This document shows, piece by piece, positions 43,361 to 53,091 of a stretch of DNA of 64,000 bases. Source of the DNA: Curvibacter sp. GWA2_63_95 (GTDB taxonomy: Bacteria; Pseudomonadota; Gammaproteobacteria; Burkholderiales; Burkholderiaceae_C); the NCBI GenBank assembly GCA_001795455.1, contig MGPB01000008.1:186001-250000 (forward strand), given 5' to 3'. The translations under genes and the position numbers were made by a program. Under the pieces are notes generated by a model, which was not told the origin of the DNA, ran no database searches, and was given only the letters and a program-made list of their open reading frames with translations. Positions within the stretch are counted from its first letter, which is position 1. Each line of letters begins with the position of its first letter.

Positions 43361-43387
43361 AGGCGACCCGAGGGTCGCCTTTTTTTG
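43356..43387. terminator. Bidirectional rho-independent terminator between convergent tatC and the serine protease
   Basis: caaaaAGGCGACCC-GA-GGGTCGCCTttttttt: 10-bp GC-rich stem flanked by A and T tracts. Confidence 0.88.
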
Positions 43388-43409
43388 TGCCGCAATGTGG
43401 TGCCGGGGG

Positions 43410-44555
<1,146 letters not shown>

Positions 44556-44654
44556 CGGGATTTCCAACAGTGGCGGCACACAGGCGTGCTGCACAGGGCA
44601 AATTGTAGGCGGCATGGGCCTGCGCGTTACAGTGCAACACCGCGCTGTTGCCCC

Positions 44655-45020
44655 ATGCAAACCATCTACATTCACCCCGCTGCACCGCCCAAGCCGCCCG
44701 AAGGTGCGCCTTGCAATGGCTGCGGTGTGTGTTGCCTGGCCCAGCCGTGCCCGGTCGGCATGGTGCTGTCGCGCCGCAGGCGTGGGGCCTGCCAGGCGCT
44801 GCGCTGGGATGGGCTGCAGGCACAGTACCGCTGCGGTGCCATCACGGAACCGCGGGCCGTGGTGCAGGCGGCCCTGCCGCGCGCCTTGCAGTGGCTGGCG
44901 CCCGTACCTGCCGCCGCGCTGGCCCGCCTGGCCCGGCGCTGGGTGGCCGCCGGGCAGGGCTGCGACAGTGACCTGCAGCCCCAGTCGCCACCGTCCACCT
45001 CAACGACAATCCTTTCCTGA
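44655..45020 (+). CDS. YkgJ-like cysteine cluster protein (putative zinc/iron chelating)
   Basis: GAPCNGCGVCCLAQPCPVGMVLSRRRRGACQALRW...YRCGAI Cys pattern. Confidence 0.7.
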   Translation: MQTIYIHPAAPPKPPEGAPCNGCGVCCLAQPCPVGMVLSRRRRGACQALRWDGLQAQYRCGAITEPRAVVQAALPRALQWLAPVPAAALARLARRWVAAGQGCDSDLQPQSPPSTSTTILS

Positions 45021-45035
45021 GCACACTTTCTTCCC

Positions 45036-45788
45036 ATGACCGACCGCACCACCCTGGTATCCGCCCTGGACACGCTGCTGCAGCCCGAGCGTTTCAAAGA
45101 CTATGGCCCCAACGGCTTGCAGGTGGAAGGCCGTGCCGAGGTGCATACCCTGGTGTCGGGCGTGACGGCGAGCCTCGCACTGATCGAGGCGGCGGTGGCG
45201 GCCCAGGCCGATGCCATCCTGGTGCACCACGGTCTGTTCTGGCGTGGCCAGGACGGTCGCGTAACCGGCTGGATGCGCCAGCGCCTGGGCCTGCTGCTGG
45301 CGCACAACATTAGCCTGATTGCCTACCACCTGCCACTGGACGCCCACCCTGAGCTGGGCAACAACGCGCAGCTCGGCCGGGTGCTGGGGCTGGTGGCGGA
45401 CGCCCGTTTTGGCGAGCAGCAGTTGGGCTTCGTGGGCGCTGCACCCGCAGCCCTGAACAGCGCGCAGGCGCTGGCGGACCATGTCCAGGCCACGCTGGGC
45501 CGCGCCGTGACCCTGGTGCCCGGTGGTACGCGGCCGCTGCGCCGCATCGCCTGGTGCACAGGCGGCGCCCAAGGTTACTTTGAAGACGCGATTGCCGCTG
45601 GGGCGGACGTGTTCATCACCGGCGAAATTTCCGAACCCCAGGCCCACTACGCCCGCGAATGTGGCGTGGCCTACATCGCCTGCGGTCACCACGCCAGCGA
45701 GCGTTACGGCGCCCCTGCGGTCGCTGCCCACGTGGCTGCCCAGCTGGGCTTGGCCCATACCTTCATTGACATCGAAAACCCTGCATGA
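45036..45788 (+). CDS. Nif3-like dinuclear metal center hexameric protein (YbgI family)
   Basis: FKDYGPNGLQVEGRAEVHTLVSGVTASLALIEAAVAAQADAILVHHGLFWRG. Confidence 0.93.
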   Translation: MTDRTTLVSALDTLLQPERFKDYGPNGLQVEGRAEVHTLVSGVTASLALIEAAVAAQADAILVHHGLFWRGQDGRVTGWMRQRLGLLLAHNISLIAYHLPLDAHPELGNNAQLGRVLGLVADARFGEQQLGFVGAAPAALNSAQALADHVQATLGRAVTLVPGGTRPLRRIAWCTGGAQGYFEDAIAAGADVFITGEISEPQAHYARECGVAYIACGHHASERYGAPAVAAHVAAQLGLAHTFIDIENPA

Positions 45789-46831
45789 CTCCCCCTGTTC
45801 TCCCCATTGCCATCACCCTGGGCGATGCCGCCGGTATTGGCCCCGAAATCATTGCCCAGTCCTTTTTGCGCGAGCCAGAGATGCTGCGTCACTGTTTTGT
45901 CGCCGGTGATGTGCAGGCCATGCGCCGCGCGCTGGCCGTGGTGCAGGGCGCGGTGCCGCTGCCCGTGGTGCAGATCGCTACGCCGGCCGAGGTGGCGCAA
46001 TTGCCCCCGCGTTGTCTGCCCGTGCTGCAAGTGGGTGAGGCGCTGCCGCCCGTGGCCTGGGGCCAGGTGAGTCGCGCGGCTGGTGAGTTTGCGGGGCGCT
46101 GCGTGTTGTGGGCTGCCGATGCGGCCTTGCGTGGTGAGATTGCCGCGCTGGTGACCGCACCCTTGCACAAGGAGGCCTTGTCCGCGGCGGGCGCTCCCTA
46201 CGACGCCTACCCCGGCCATACCGAAATGCTGCAGGCCGCCGCGGCGCGCCATGCCCGCGTGGCGGTGGACGCGATGCCCGTGCGCATGATGCTGGCCAAC
46301 GACGAGTTGCGCACCGTGTTGGTCAGCATCCATGTCTCGCTGCGCGATGCGCTGGCTGCCGTCACCACAGACAACGTGTTGCAAACGATTTTGATCACCC
46401 ATGCCGCGCTGTTGCGCACGCTGGGCCGCGCACCGCGCATTGCGGTGGCGGGCGTGAACCCGCACGCGGGCGAGGGCGGCCTGTTCGGCCGCGAAGAACT
46501 GGACACGGTACTTCCGGCCATCGAGGCGGCACGGGCCCGGGGCTGCCAGGTCTACGGCCCGATTGCGCCCGACACGGTATTCATGCGCGCCCGCAACACG
46601 GCGGCGCACCCGGGGGAGTTCGATGTGGTGGTGGCCATGTACCACGACCAGGGGCTGATCCCCGTGAAGTACCTGGGTGTGGAGCAGGGGGTGAACGTGA
46701 CGCTGGGCTTGCCCCTGGTCCGCACCAGCCCGGACCACGGCACGGCATTCGACATTGCCGGTACGGGCCGCGCCGACCCGTCCAGCCTGCTGGCCGCCCT
46801 GCGTATGGCGCACCAGCTGTCATTGACATAA
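45785..46831 (+). CDS. pdxA: 4-hydroxythreonine-4-phosphate dehydrogenase
   Basis: ITLGDAAGIGPEIIAQ; VTAPLHKEAL; GHTEML; VAGVNPHAGEGGLFG; YHDQGLIPVKYLG. Confidence 0.96.
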   Translation: MTPPVLPIAITLGDAAGIGPEIIAQSFLREPEMLRHCFVAGDVQAMRRALAVVQGAVPLPVVQIATPAEVAQLPPRCLPVLQVGEALPPVAWGQVSRAAGEFAGRCVLWAADAALRGEIAALVTAPLHKEALSAAGAPYDAYPGHTEMLQAAAARHARVAVDAMPVRMMLANDELRTVLVSIHVSLRDALAAVTTDNVLQTILITHAALLRTLGRAPRIAVAGVNPHAGEGGLFGREELDTVLPAIEAARARGCQVYGPIAPDTVFMRARNTAAHPGEFDVVVAMYHDQGLIPVKYLGVEQGVNVTLGLPLVRTSPDHGTAFDIAGTGRADPSSLLAALRMAHQLSLT

Positions 46832-46833
46832 TT

Positions 46834-46902
46834 TCAAGCCAAATCGGGTGCTGGCCCGCTTGGAGGCTGCGCGACTAGCTATTAAAATAATAGCAAGTCG
46901 CG
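46834..46902 (+). repeat. Dispersed intergenic repeat family A, copy A8, with nested hairpin 46871..46901
   Basis: caagccaaatcgggtgctggcccgcttggaggctgcgcgactagctattaaaataatagcaagtcgc; hairpin gcgact-a-gctatt-aaaat-aatagc-a-agtcgc. Confidence 0.7.
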
Positions 46903-46912
46903 ATGGGCAGCT

Positions 46913-47341
46913 TTACTTCTTGAGGCTGTCGCGAATCTCGCGCAGCAAGAGCACGTCTTCGGGCGTCACCGCAGGGGCGGGGGCGGCCACAGGGGCTTCC
47001 TTCTTCAGGCGGTTGATTTGCTTGACCATCAGGAAAATGATGAAGGCCAAAATTGCAAAGTTCACGGCCACGGTGATGAAGCTGCCGTAGGCAAACACGG
47101 GAATGCCGGCTTTCTTCAGGCCCGCCAGTGTGGTGTCGGTGCCTGGCGGCACGGCGCCCAGCACCACAAACAGGCTGGAAAAGTCCAGCTTGCCAATCAC
47201 GGCACCCACCAGCGGCATGATCAGGTCGCCGACGACAGAGTCCACGATCTTGCCAAACGCGCCACCAATGATCACACCCACAGCCAGGTCAATCACATTG
47301 CCCTTGACCGCAAAATCCTTGAATTCTTGAATCATTCCCAT
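46913..47341 (-). CDS. mscL: Large-conductance mechanosensitive channel
   Basis: [50 protein letters not shown]; an upstream start at 47356 is possible. Confidence 0.95.
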   Translation of the reverse strand: MGMIQEFKDFAVKGNVIDLAVGVIIGGAFGKIVDSVVGDLIMPLVGAVIGKLDFSSLFVVLGAVPPGTDTTLAGLKKAGIPVFAYGSFITVAVNFAILAFIIFLMVKQINRLKKEAPVAAPAPAVTPEDVLLLREIRDSLKK

Positions 47342-47496
47342 CGCTTGTTGCTCCATAGTGGTTGAAAGACGCCGAGTATTACCGACAAAGCAGGGGTAAA
47401 CCAGACCAGCAGCGTCAACTGGCGCGTTGAATGCCCCCACTGCCGTCAGCTACAATCCCGGCTTACCCCTACTAGCGATGTTCATTGAGGATTCTC

Positions 47497-48111
47497 ATGA
47501 GTGAAACCCCTGTCGACACCAAAAAGATCGACGCCAGCAAACGGACTTGGTTGATTGCTTCCGGCTGTGCTGGTGCAGTGGGCGGTGTCGCAACCGCCAT
47601 CCCTTTTGTGAGCACATTTCAGCCCTCCGAGCGCGCCAAGGCCGCCGGCGCCGCCGTGGAGGTGGACATTGGTGAACTCAAGCCCGGTGAAAAAGTCACT
47701 GTGGAATGGCGTGGCAAGCCCGTCTGGATCGTGCGCCGCACGCCGGAGCAGGTGGCCGCGCTGGCGGGTATTGAAGGACTGCTGGCCGATCCCAAGTCGG
47801 AGCGCAAGCCCGATGAGTTGACGCCCGAGTACGCCCGCAACGAGGCGCGCTCCATCAAACCAGAATTCTTTGTGGCCGTGGGCATCTGCTCGCACCTGGG
47901 ATGTTCGCCGTCCGACAAGTTCCAGCTCGGCGCCCAGCCCTCGCTGCCCGACGACTGGAAGGGCGGTTTCTTGTGCCCTTGCCACGGGTCCACCTTCGAC
48001 ATGGCAGGCCGCGTGTTCAGGAACAAGCCCGCACCGGACAACCTCGAAGTGCCGCCGCACATGTACCTGTCTGACAGCAAGCTGCTGATCGGCGAAGACA
48101 AGAAAGCCTGA
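47497..48111 (+). CDS. petA: Ubiquinol-cytochrome c reductase iron-sulfur subunit
   Basis: Rieske motifs CSHLGCSPSD and CPCHGSTFDMAGRV. Confidence 0.95.
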   Translation: MSETPVDTKKIDASKRTWLIASGCAGAVGGVATAIPFVSTFQPSERAKAAGAAVEVDIGELKPGEKVTVEWRGKPVWIVRRTPEQVAALAGIEGLLADPKSERKPDELTPEYARNEARSIKPEFFVAVGICSHLGCSPSDKFQLGAQPSLPDDWKGGFLCPCHGSTFDMAGRVFRNKPAPDNLEVPPHMYLSDSKLLIGEDKKA

Positions 48112-48122
48112 GGAAGAACAAC

Positions 48123-49535
48123 ATGGCGACTTTCAAGGAAATCTCCCCCAACGCCTCGGCTGGCGAAAAGGTGACGAACTGGTTCGAAAACCGCTTCCCC
48201 ACCGCCTTTGACGCCTACAAGGTGCACATGTCGGAGTACTACGCTCCGAAAAACTTCAACTTCTGGTACATCTTCGGCTCGCTGGCCCTGTTGGTGCTGG
48301 TGATCCAGATCGTGACCGGCATTTTCCTGGTCATGCACTACAAGCCCGATGCCGCCCTGGCCTTTGGCTCGGTTGAGTACATCATGCGCGACGTGCCATG
48401 GGGTTGGCTGATCCGCTACATGCACTCCACGGGTGCGTCTGCCTTTTTTGTGGTGGTCTACCTGCACATGTTCCGTGGCCTCATCTACGGCAGCTACCGC
48501 AAGCCGCGCGAACTGGTCTGGATCTTTGGCTGCGCCATCTTCCTGTGCCTGATGGCCGAAGCCTTCATGGGCTATCTGTTGCCTTGGGGCCAGATGTCCT
48601 ACTGGGGCGCCCAGGTGATCGTGAACCTGTTTGCCGCTGTGCCCCTGGTTGGGCCTGACCTGGCGTTGCTGATCCGTGGCGACTTCGTGGTGGGTGATGC
48701 CACCCTGAACCGCTTCTTCAGCTTCCACGTGATTGCCGTGCCTTTGGTCCTGCTGGGTCTGGTGGTGGCGCACTTGCTGGCGCTGCACGATGTGGGCTCC
48801 AACAACCCTGATGGCATCGAAATCAAGGGCCCCAACGCCCCCCGCGATGCAGCCGGCCACCCTCTGGATGGTGTGCCTTTCCACCCCTACTACACCGTGC
48901 ACGACATCTTTGGTGTCAGCGTGTTCTTGATGGTCTTTACCGCCATCATCTTCTTCGCGCCCGAGATGGGTGGCTACTTCTTGGAGTACAACAACTTCAT
49001 CCCGGCTGACCCGCTGAAGACGCCCGCCCACATTGCGCCGGTCTGGTACTTCACGCCGTTCTACTCCATGTTGCGTGCCATCACCAGCGAGATGATGTAC
49101 GCGCTGATTGCTTGCGTTTTGGGCGCTGCAGCGTTCAGCATCTTCAAGTTCAAGATGCCCGCGATCTTCAAGGGCGTGCTCGCTGGTGCAGCTGTTGTCG
49201 CAACAGTGCTCATGCTCAATATCGACGCCAAGTTCTGGGGCGTGGTGGTGATGGGCGGCGCTGTGGTCATCCTGTTTTTCCTGCCCTGGCTGGACTACAG
49301 CCCGGTCAAGTCCATCCGCTATCGCCCTGACTGGCACAAGTACCTGTACGGCATCTTTGTGATCAATTTTGTGGTTCTGGCGTACTTGGGTGTGCAGCCA
49401 CCGTCTCCGATTGGTGAGCGCGTGTCGCAAGTGGGTACCTTGTTCTACTTCGGCTTCTTCTTGCTGATGCCTTGGTGGAGCACCTTGGGTGAGTCCAAGC
49501 AGGTCCCTGCGCGTGTGAACTTTGCGGCCCACTGA
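48123..49535 (+). CDS. petB: Cytochrome b
   Basis: HMSEYYAPKNFNFWYIFGSLAL, MRDVPWGWLIRYMHSTGASAFF, GYLLPWGQMSYWGAQVIVNLF. Confidence 0.96.
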   Translation: MATFKEISPNASAGEKVTNWFENRFPTAFDAYKVHMSEYYAPKNFNFWYIFGSLALLVLVIQIVTGIFLVMHYKPDAALAFGSVEYIMRDVPWGWLIRYMHSTGASAFFVVVYLHMFRGLIYGSYRKPRELVWIFGCAIFLCLMAEAFMGYLLPWGQMSYWGAQVIVNLFAAVPLVGPDLALLIRGDFVVGDATLNRFFSFHVIAVPLVLLGLVVAHLLALHDVGSNNPDGIEIKGPNAPRDAAGHPLDGVPFHPYYTVHDIFGVSVFLMVFTAIIFFAPEMGGYFLEYNNFIPADPLKTPAHIAPVWYFTPFYSMLRAITSEMMYALIACVLGAAAFSIFKFKMPAIFKGVLAGAAVVATVLMLNIDAKFWGVVVMGGAVVILFFLPWLDYSPVKSIRYRPDWHKYLYGIFVINFVVLAYLGVQPPSPIGERVSQVGTLFYFGFFLLMPWWSTLGESKQVPARVNFAAH

Positions 49536-49553
49536 GAGCCGGAGACGACTGAC

Positions 49554-50309
49554 ATGAAAAAAATTCTTATTTCCATCGTGGCAGCCCTGGGCTTTGTCGC
49601 CGGTGCCCACGCATCGGGTGGTGGCATCGCTCTGGACAAGGCACCTGTCAAGACCAACGACTTGGTGTCTTTGCAAAATGGCGCCAAGCTGTTTGTGAAC
49701 TACTGCCTGAACTGCCACTCGGCGGCATTCATGCGCTTCAACCGGCTCAAAGACATTGGCCTGACCGACCAGCAAATCAAGGACAACCTGTTGTTCACCA
49801 CCGAAAAAGTTGGTGAAACCATGAAGGCCGCGATTGATCCCAAGCAGGCCAAGGACTGGTTTGGTGCCAATCCGCCTGACCTGACCGTGATTGCGCGTTC
49901 GCGCGCGGGCGCTGGGGGCTCTGGTGCAGACTATCTGTACACCTATCTGCGCACCTATTACCCCGACGAAACCAAGGCCACGGGCTGGAACAACCTGGTG
50001 TTCCCCAGTGTAGGTATGCCCCATGTGTTGTGGGAGCTGCAAGGCAAGCGCGAACCCCAGTACGAATCCCGCGAGGAGCACGGTCACGAAGTGCATGTGT
50101 TCAAGGGCTGGAAGCAAATTACTCCCGGGACCATGACACCAGCCCAGTACGACCAAGCCATTGGTGACCTCGTGAATTACCTGCAATGGATGGGTGAGCC
50201 CGCACAAAATACTCGCGTGCGCGTGGGTGTCTGGGTCTTGTTGTTCCTGTCGGTGCTCACGCTGTTTGCGTGGCGCCTGAATGCGGCGTTCTGGAAAGAC
50301 GTCAAGTAA
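49554..50309 (+). CDS. petC: Cytochrome c1
   Basis: Signal peptide, heme motif CLNCH, C-terminal TM anchor. Confidence 0.95.
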   Translation: MKKILISIVAALGFVAGAHASGGGIALDKAPVKTNDLVSLQNGAKLFVNYCLNCHSAAFMRFNRLKDIGLTDQQIKDNLLFTTEKVGETMKAAIDPKQAKDWFGANPPDLTVIARSRAGAGGSGADYLYTYLRTYYPDETKATGWNNLVFPSVGMPHVLWELQGKREPQYESREEHGHEVHVFKGWKQITPGTMTPAQYDQAIGDLVNYLQWMGEPAQNTRVRVGVWVLLFLSVLTLFAWRLNAAFWKDVK

Positions 50310-50357
50310 GTTCGCGCGCTGTCGCATGGGCCCAGTTGGCCTGAGCTGATGGTGTCA

Positions 50358-50390
50358 GAGTGGGTTTGCCAAGGCGACCCACTCTTTTTC
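50358..50390 (+). terminator. Rho-independent terminator after petC
   Basis: gagtgggt-ttgccaaggcg-acccactc followed by tttttcatttttt. Confidence 0.8.
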
Positions 50391-50411
50391 ATTTTTTAGG
50401 AGTCTCTTGCC

Positions 50412-51023
50412 ATGATGGTGCTGTATTCAGGAACAACCTGCCCCTTTTCTCACCGTTGCCGTTTCGTGTTGTTTGAGAAAGGCATGGACTTCGAAATTCG
50501 CGATGTGGACTTGTACAACAAGCCCGAAGACATCAGTGTGATGAACCCCTATGGTCAAGTGCCCATTCTGGTCGAGCGCGACCTGATCCTGTACGAGTCG
50601 AACATCATCAATGAGTACATCGATGAGCGTTTCCCGCATCCTCAATTGATGCCCGGTGACCCCGTGGACCGCGCCCGTGTGCGCCTGTTTTTGCTGAACT
50701 TCGAAAAAGAACTGTTCGTGCACGTGTCTACCCTGGAAGCCCGTGCCTCCAAGGGCAATGAGAAGGCACTGGACAAGGCCCGTGCCCATATCCGCGACCG
50801 CCTGACCCAGTTGGCCCCCGTGTTCCTCAAGAACAAGTACATGTTGGGTGAAAACTTCTCCATGCTGGACGTGGCTATCGCTCCGCTGCTCTGGCGCTTG
50901 GACTACTACGGCATTGACCTCAGCAAGAATGCTGCACCGCTGCTCAAGTATGCCGAGCGCATCTTCTCGCGTCCCGCCTACATTGAGGCGCTGACGCCAT
51001 CCGAAAAGGTCATGCGCAAGTAA
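50412..51023 (+). CDS. sspA: Stringent starvation protein A homologue (GST fold)
   Basis: MVLYSGTTCPFSHRCRFVLFEKGMDFEIRDVDLYNKPEDISVMNPYGQVPILVERDLILYESNIINEYIDERFPHPQLMP. Confidence 0.94.
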   Translation: MMVLYSGTTCPFSHRCRFVLFEKGMDFEIRDVDLYNKPEDISVMNPYGQVPILVERDLILYESNIINEYIDERFPHPQLMPGDPVDRARVRLFLLNFEKELFVHVSTLEARASKGNEKALDKARAHIRDRLTQLAPVFLKNKYMLGENFSMLDVAIAPLLWRLDYYGIDLSKNAAPLLKYAERIFSRPAYIEALTPSEKVMRK

Positions 51024-51039
51024 GCCGCGCGGTACAGCC

Positions 51040-51507
51040 ATGATGGATGCCGACAACGCCCAGTCCACACGCCCGTACCTCATTCGTGCCTTGTACGAGT
51101 GGTGTACGGACAATGGCTTCACGCCCTTTATTGCCGTGCAGGTCGACGATTCGGTGCGGGTCCCGCACGAATACGTCAAAGATGGTGAGATCGTGTTGAA
51201 CGTCAGCTTCGACGCGACCAGTGCACTGCAATTGGGCAATGAATTCATCGAGTTCAAGGGCCGCTTTGGTGGCGTGGCGCGGGACATCATGGTGCCGGTG
51301 CACCGCGTCCTCGCCATTTATGCGCGCGAGAACGGGCAGGGCATGGCTTTTCCCGTGACTGCGGCCCCCGATACCGCGGCGCCCCAGCCCCCGTTGCCGG
51401 AACCCAAGCCTGCGGTGTTGGCGCCTGTGCGCAACTCTGAAGATGCCGGCCCAGACACCCCACGCCCTTCGGGCGGTGGACGGCCAGCACTGACGCGAGT
51501 GAAATAG
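51040..51507 (+). CDS. sspB: ClpXP protease specificity-enhancing factor SspB
   Basis: RPYLIRALYEWCTDNGFTPFIAVQVDD...VLNVSFDATSALQLGNEFIEFKGRFGG; follows sspA. Confidence 0.94.
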   Translation: MMDADNAQSTRPYLIRALYEWCTDNGFTPFIAVQVDDSVRVPHEYVKDGEIVLNVSFDATSALQLGNEFIEFKGRFGGVARDIMVPVHRVLAIYARENGQGMAFPVTAAPDTAAPQPPLPEPKPAVLAPVRNSEDAGPDTPRPSGGGRPALTRVK

Positions 51508-51542
51508 ACGGCTTTCTGCCCAATCGGGCTTCATGCTTGGTG

Positions 51543-51548
51543 TAGAAT
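51543..51548 (+). promoter_or_regulatory. Possible -10 element (TAGAAT) of the tRNA gene
   Basis: TAGAAT ends 9 bp before the tRNA 5' end. Confidence 0.4.
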
Positions 51549-51557
51549 TCGGCCCGT

Positions 51558-51633
51558 GCCGCTTTAGCTCAGTTGGTAGAGCAACCGCCTTGTAAGCGGT
51601 AGGTCGTCAGTTCGAATCCGACAAGCGGCACCA
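51558..51633 (+). tRNA. tRNA-Thr (anticodon TGT)
   Basis: gccgctt acceptor pairs with aagcggc; D-arm gctcagttggtagagc; anticodon loop cttgtaa; T-loop gttcgaatcc; encoded CCA. Confidence 0.95.
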
Positions 51634-51653
51634 TCCCCCACTCCCGCCACAGC

Positions 51654-51980
51654 TTAGTTCCTGCTTGGCGGCGACACTTGGACCTTTAAACGAATTGAGT
51701 TAACCTCCCAGCCTTTGGAGCGCAAGTGCGCTTGCATGGCGGGAAGCAGTTGGCGCAGTTTTGCCGCAACCGCATTGTTGTCCAGTAGCAGGCACCATTC
51801 GCTTCCGTCAATAGGTCCCGCCTGGATCGCCATCCGCAAGGTGCGCGGAATCACAGATTCCAGGCTTTTGAGCCGAGCAGAAGATTCTGTTGCCAGGTCA
51901 CTGAGTCGCGCCAAAGCTGGCGATTCCCGGCTGGCTTGCAAGGCAGAAACGGCACGGTGATTGCGGATCAGGGGTTGCAT
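51654..51980 (-). CDS. DciA/DUF721-like protein
   Basis: Small protein with DUF721-like pattern (LLLDNNAVAAKLRQLLPAMQAHLRSKGWEVNSIRLKVQ), divergent to M23-secA as in related genomes. Confidence 0.6.
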   Translation of the reverse strand: MQPLIRNHRAVSALQASRESPALARLSDLATESSARLKSLESVIPRTLRMAIQAGPIDGSEWCLLLDNNAVAAKLRQLLPAMQAHLRSKGWEVNSIRLKVQVSPPSRN

Positions 51981-51997
51981 GAAGAGGGTGTTGGAAT

Positions 51998-52954
51998 ATG
52001 CAAGTGATTATCACGGATGCCTGGATGGCCAAGAGCCGGGCTTTCCATTTGAGCGGAGCCAAACTTCTGCTGTCGCTGCTGGCGCTGTCCATGGCGTTGA
52101 TGCTGGTGTCAGCGGGCCTCTACCACTGGGTGTTTCTCAAAGGTGCACGTGAAGGGTGGCCCATTATTGGCTCCTTGGTGCGCCTGGTGGTCAAAGATGA
52201 ATTTGCCCAGCGTGACCGTTACCTGCGCGAAAACATCGAAGTGTTGGCCAAGAAGCTGGGCGAGATGCAAGCCAAATTGCTGCAGCTGGAGTCGCTGGGC
52301 GAGCGGGTGTCTGGCCTGGCGGGCATCAACCCTGCCGATATCAAGGTCAAGCCGGGCCAGGGAGGGCTTTTGGTCGAAGGTAGACCGCTCACCTTGCAGG
52401 AACTCGATGCGGGCTTGGATGCGCTGGATGTGTTGGTCGGCCAGCGGGCTGATGCCATGACTGTCATGGAGTCGCGTCTGTTCGAGCAAAAAATCAAGAA
52501 AATGATGGTGCCGACGCAAACCCCGGTGCAGGATGCTAACCTGGGCTCGGTGTTTGGCTGGCGCATTGATCCCATTACCGGTCGGTCCGCCCTGCATACG
52601 GGCCTGGATTTTCCGGCAGAAACCGGAAAACCGATTTATTCGGCTGCTGGTGGCATGGTGGTCACCCAAGAGTTCCATTTTCAATACGGCAACATGATTG
52701 AAGTGGACCATGGCAACAACCTGATCACCCGCTATGCACATGCCTCCAAAGTGCTGGTGAAAAAGGGCGATTTGATCAAGCGCGGCCAGAAGATTGCCGA
52801 AGTCGGAACCTCTGGGCGCTCCACCGGGCCCCACCTGCACTTTGAGGTGCTGGTGCAGGGTGTGCCCCAGGATCCCCAGAAGTTTCTGAATGCCGGTCGC
52901 AATCTTCCTGTTGCCCAAGTGACGCAATCCAAAGCGGCCGATACGCAACGCTAA
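51998..52954 (+). CDS. M23 family metallopeptidase
   Basis: DPITGRSALHTGLDFPAETGKPIYSAAGGMVV...GNMIEVDHGNNLITRYAHAS...VGTSGRSTGPHLHFEVLVQG. Confidence 0.94.
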   Translation: MQVIITDAWMAKSRAFHLSGAKLLLSLLALSMALMLVSAGLYHWVFLKGAREGWPIIGSLVRLVVKDEFAQRDRYLRENIEVLAKKLGEMQAKLLQLESLGERVSGLAGINPADIKVKPGQGGLLVEGRPLTLQELDAGLDALDVLVGQRADAMTVMESRLFEQKIKKMMVPTQTPVQDANLGSVFGWRIDPITGRSALHTGLDFPAETGKPIYSAAGGMVVTQEFHFQYGNMIEVDHGNNLITRYAHASKVLVKKGDLIKRGQKIAEVGTSGRSTGPHLHFEVLVQGVPQDPQKFLNAGRNLPVAQVTQSKAADTQR

Positions 52955-53091
52955 AATGGGCGGTTTGGTATTTGTGGTGGGGCTGACGCGTATGCGCTTG
53001 TCTTCCATCTGAATGCCCCCATTTCACCCAGACGAGAAAAAGGACTGCGCTGATCTGTTACCCATGGTGGGGGCAGGCCAGTCTTGCATGC

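Noticed and set aside
47619-50327. 902-aa open frame antisense to petABC
   Set aside because: Spans three genuine cytochrome bc1 genes on the other strand. The His/Gln/Arg-rich translation has no domain signature and reflects antisense codon bias.
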